Assembly: GCA_009786715.1 (NCBI GenBank)
Contig: WQRN01000020.1
Coordinates: forward strand, 1-22,813
Direction of reading: 5' to 3'
Source: Treponema sp.
GTDB lineage: Bacteria; Spirochaetota; Spirochaetia; Treponematales; Breznakiellaceae
Length of the DNA stretch: 22,813 bases
Position 1 is the first letter of the stretch. Each line of letters opens with the position of its first letter. Below are positions 22,116 through 22,813 of the stretch, in pieces. The position numbers and the translations under genes are program-made. The notes under the pieces were generated by a model. It did not search any database. It was not told the origin of the DNA and was given only the letters and a program-made list of their open reading frames with translations.

Positions 22116-22813
22116 ATGAAACTAACCAACGCTTCACTCAAAGATACCGCCTTCTGGCAGAAAGCAAACATCGCCCTGCCCCGCTTTGACCGCGGTAAAA
22201 TGATCGCAGCTACAAAAGCATCTCCAAAATGGGTGCACTTCGGAGCGGGGAATATTTTCCGCGCTTTTCCTGCGGCAATGATGCAGCAGCTTCTTGAGCA
22301 GGGGCTTGAAACGACGGGCATTGTGGTCGCCGAAGGTTACGACGGCGAAATAATCGATAAAAGTTTTACCGCGTTCGATAATTTAATAATTCTTGTCACT
22401 TTAAAATCAAACGGGACGACCGAAAAATCAATAATTGCGTCAATTGCCTCGGCAATGAGAATGGATACAGAGCTTGCCGCGCTTAAAGAAATTTTTACTT
22501 CTCCTTCTCTGCAAATGGCAAGTTTTACAATTACAGAAAAAGGCTACAGTCTGAAAGGCAGAGACGGCTCCTTCTTCCCCGACCTGGCGGAAGATTTAAA
22601 AACAGGACCGGCTTCGCCGAAAAGTTATCTGGGGCGAATCGCTTGTCTTTTACATGAACGATATGCAAAAGGCGCAAACTCAGGGAGTTTACTACCCATT
22701 GCTATGGTCAGCATGGATAATTGTTCACATAACGGCGATATTCTTTTTGCCGCGATGGACGCAATCGCCGCCGCTTGGGCGGAAAACGGCGTTTGCGATA
22801 AAGGTTTTTTAAA
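22116..22813 (+). CDS. Mannitol dehydrogenase family oxidoreductase, N-terminal part (cut by window edge)
   Basis: 232 codons are visible and the frame runs off the right edge. The NAD-binding site VHFGAGNIFRAF (40-51) is diagnostic of the long-chain mannitol dehydrogenase / fructuronate and tagaturonate reductase family, and FTITEKGY (137-144) and VSMDNCSHNGD (198-208) are further conserved blocks. Members oxidise or reduce polyols and uronates in the cytoplasm with NAD(P). Without the catalytic C-terminal Lys region the substrate cannot be assigned, and UxuB-like fructuronate reductase and mannitol dehydrogenase are both possible. The ATG at 22116 has GGCGGA upstream and lies 11 bases behind the PTPS-like gene, suggesting co-transcription. 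Confidence 0.88.
   Translation, partial: MKLTNASLKDTAFWQKANIALPRFDRGKMIAATKASPKWVHFGAGNIFRAFPAAMMQQLLEQGLETTGIVVAEGYDGEIIDKSFTAFDNLIILVTLKSNGTTEKSIIASIASAMRMDTELAALKEIFTSPSLQMASFTITEKGYSLKGRDGSFFPDLAEDLKTGPASPKSYLGRIACLLHERYAKGANSGSLLPIAMVSMDNCSHNGDILFAAMDAIAAAWAENGVCDKGFL

Noticed and set aside
1..22813. CRISPR arrays, tRNA or rRNA genes, insertion sequences
   Set aside because: I found no regularly spaced repeats, no tRNA-like cloverleaf in the few intergenic gaps, and no transposase or terminal inverted repeats.

Overview
The window looks like chromosomal DNA of a spirochaete, most likely a Treponema-like species. The case rests on several predicted lipoproteins with short lipoboxes ending in Cys, a BMP-family (PnrA/TmpC-type) purine-nucleoside-like ABC transporter, a long eukaryote-like IleRS and ordinary sigma70 (TTGACA/TATAAT) promoters. 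The genus is inferred, because there is no rRNA or other decisive marker. Most genes lie on the minus strand.

Left part (1-5.4 kb). The first 27 codons of rpsL run off the left edge on the minus strand, with their own promoter. Divergent from it is an AbrB/MazE-type antitoxin plus Doc/Fic toxin pair. A predicted polysaccharide-deacetylase lipoprotein follows, converging on a GH43 glycoside hydrolase lipoprotein. The GH43 gene ends a tightly coupled three-gene minus-strand unit that begins with two genes I do not recognise. A spacer of 290 bases with tandem 10-bp repeats and a palindrome separates that unit from a divergent lipoprotein with a duplicated domain.

Middle (5.4-16.8 kb, all minus strand). 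One unit is ileS, an overlapping lipoprotein, an FmdB-type zinc ribbon and a membrane-anchored double zinc ribbon, closed by a terminator shared with the convergent lipoprotein. Upstream of ileS is a small Cys-rich protein with an apparently leaderless promoter, then a small lipoprotein. Next is a five-gene nucleoside import and salvage operon: BMP binding lipoprotein, double ATPase, two permeases, and a uridine-phosphorylase-like enzyme that would cleave the imported nucleoside.

Right part (16.8-22.8 kb). On the plus strand are CcdA and a TlpA/ResA-like thioredoxin, a pair for moving reductant across the membrane. On the minus strand is a peptide ABC transporter reduced to two genes: a DppB-type permease and a DppC-DppD fusion with permease and ATPase in one chain. 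Divergent from these, behind a Fur-box-like inverted repeat, is a PTPS/QueD-like protein lacking the usual catalytic Cys, followed by a mannitol-dehydrogenase-family gene cut by the right edge.

The most unusual items are three genes whose promoters place transcription at or within a few bases of the ATG, the unrecognised coupled pair before GH43, the degenerate PTPS-like protein behind a candidate metal-regulator site, and the fused permease-ATPase. I do not see an unambiguous new system. The coupled pair with its repeat array and the PTPS-like locus are the best candidates for follow-up.
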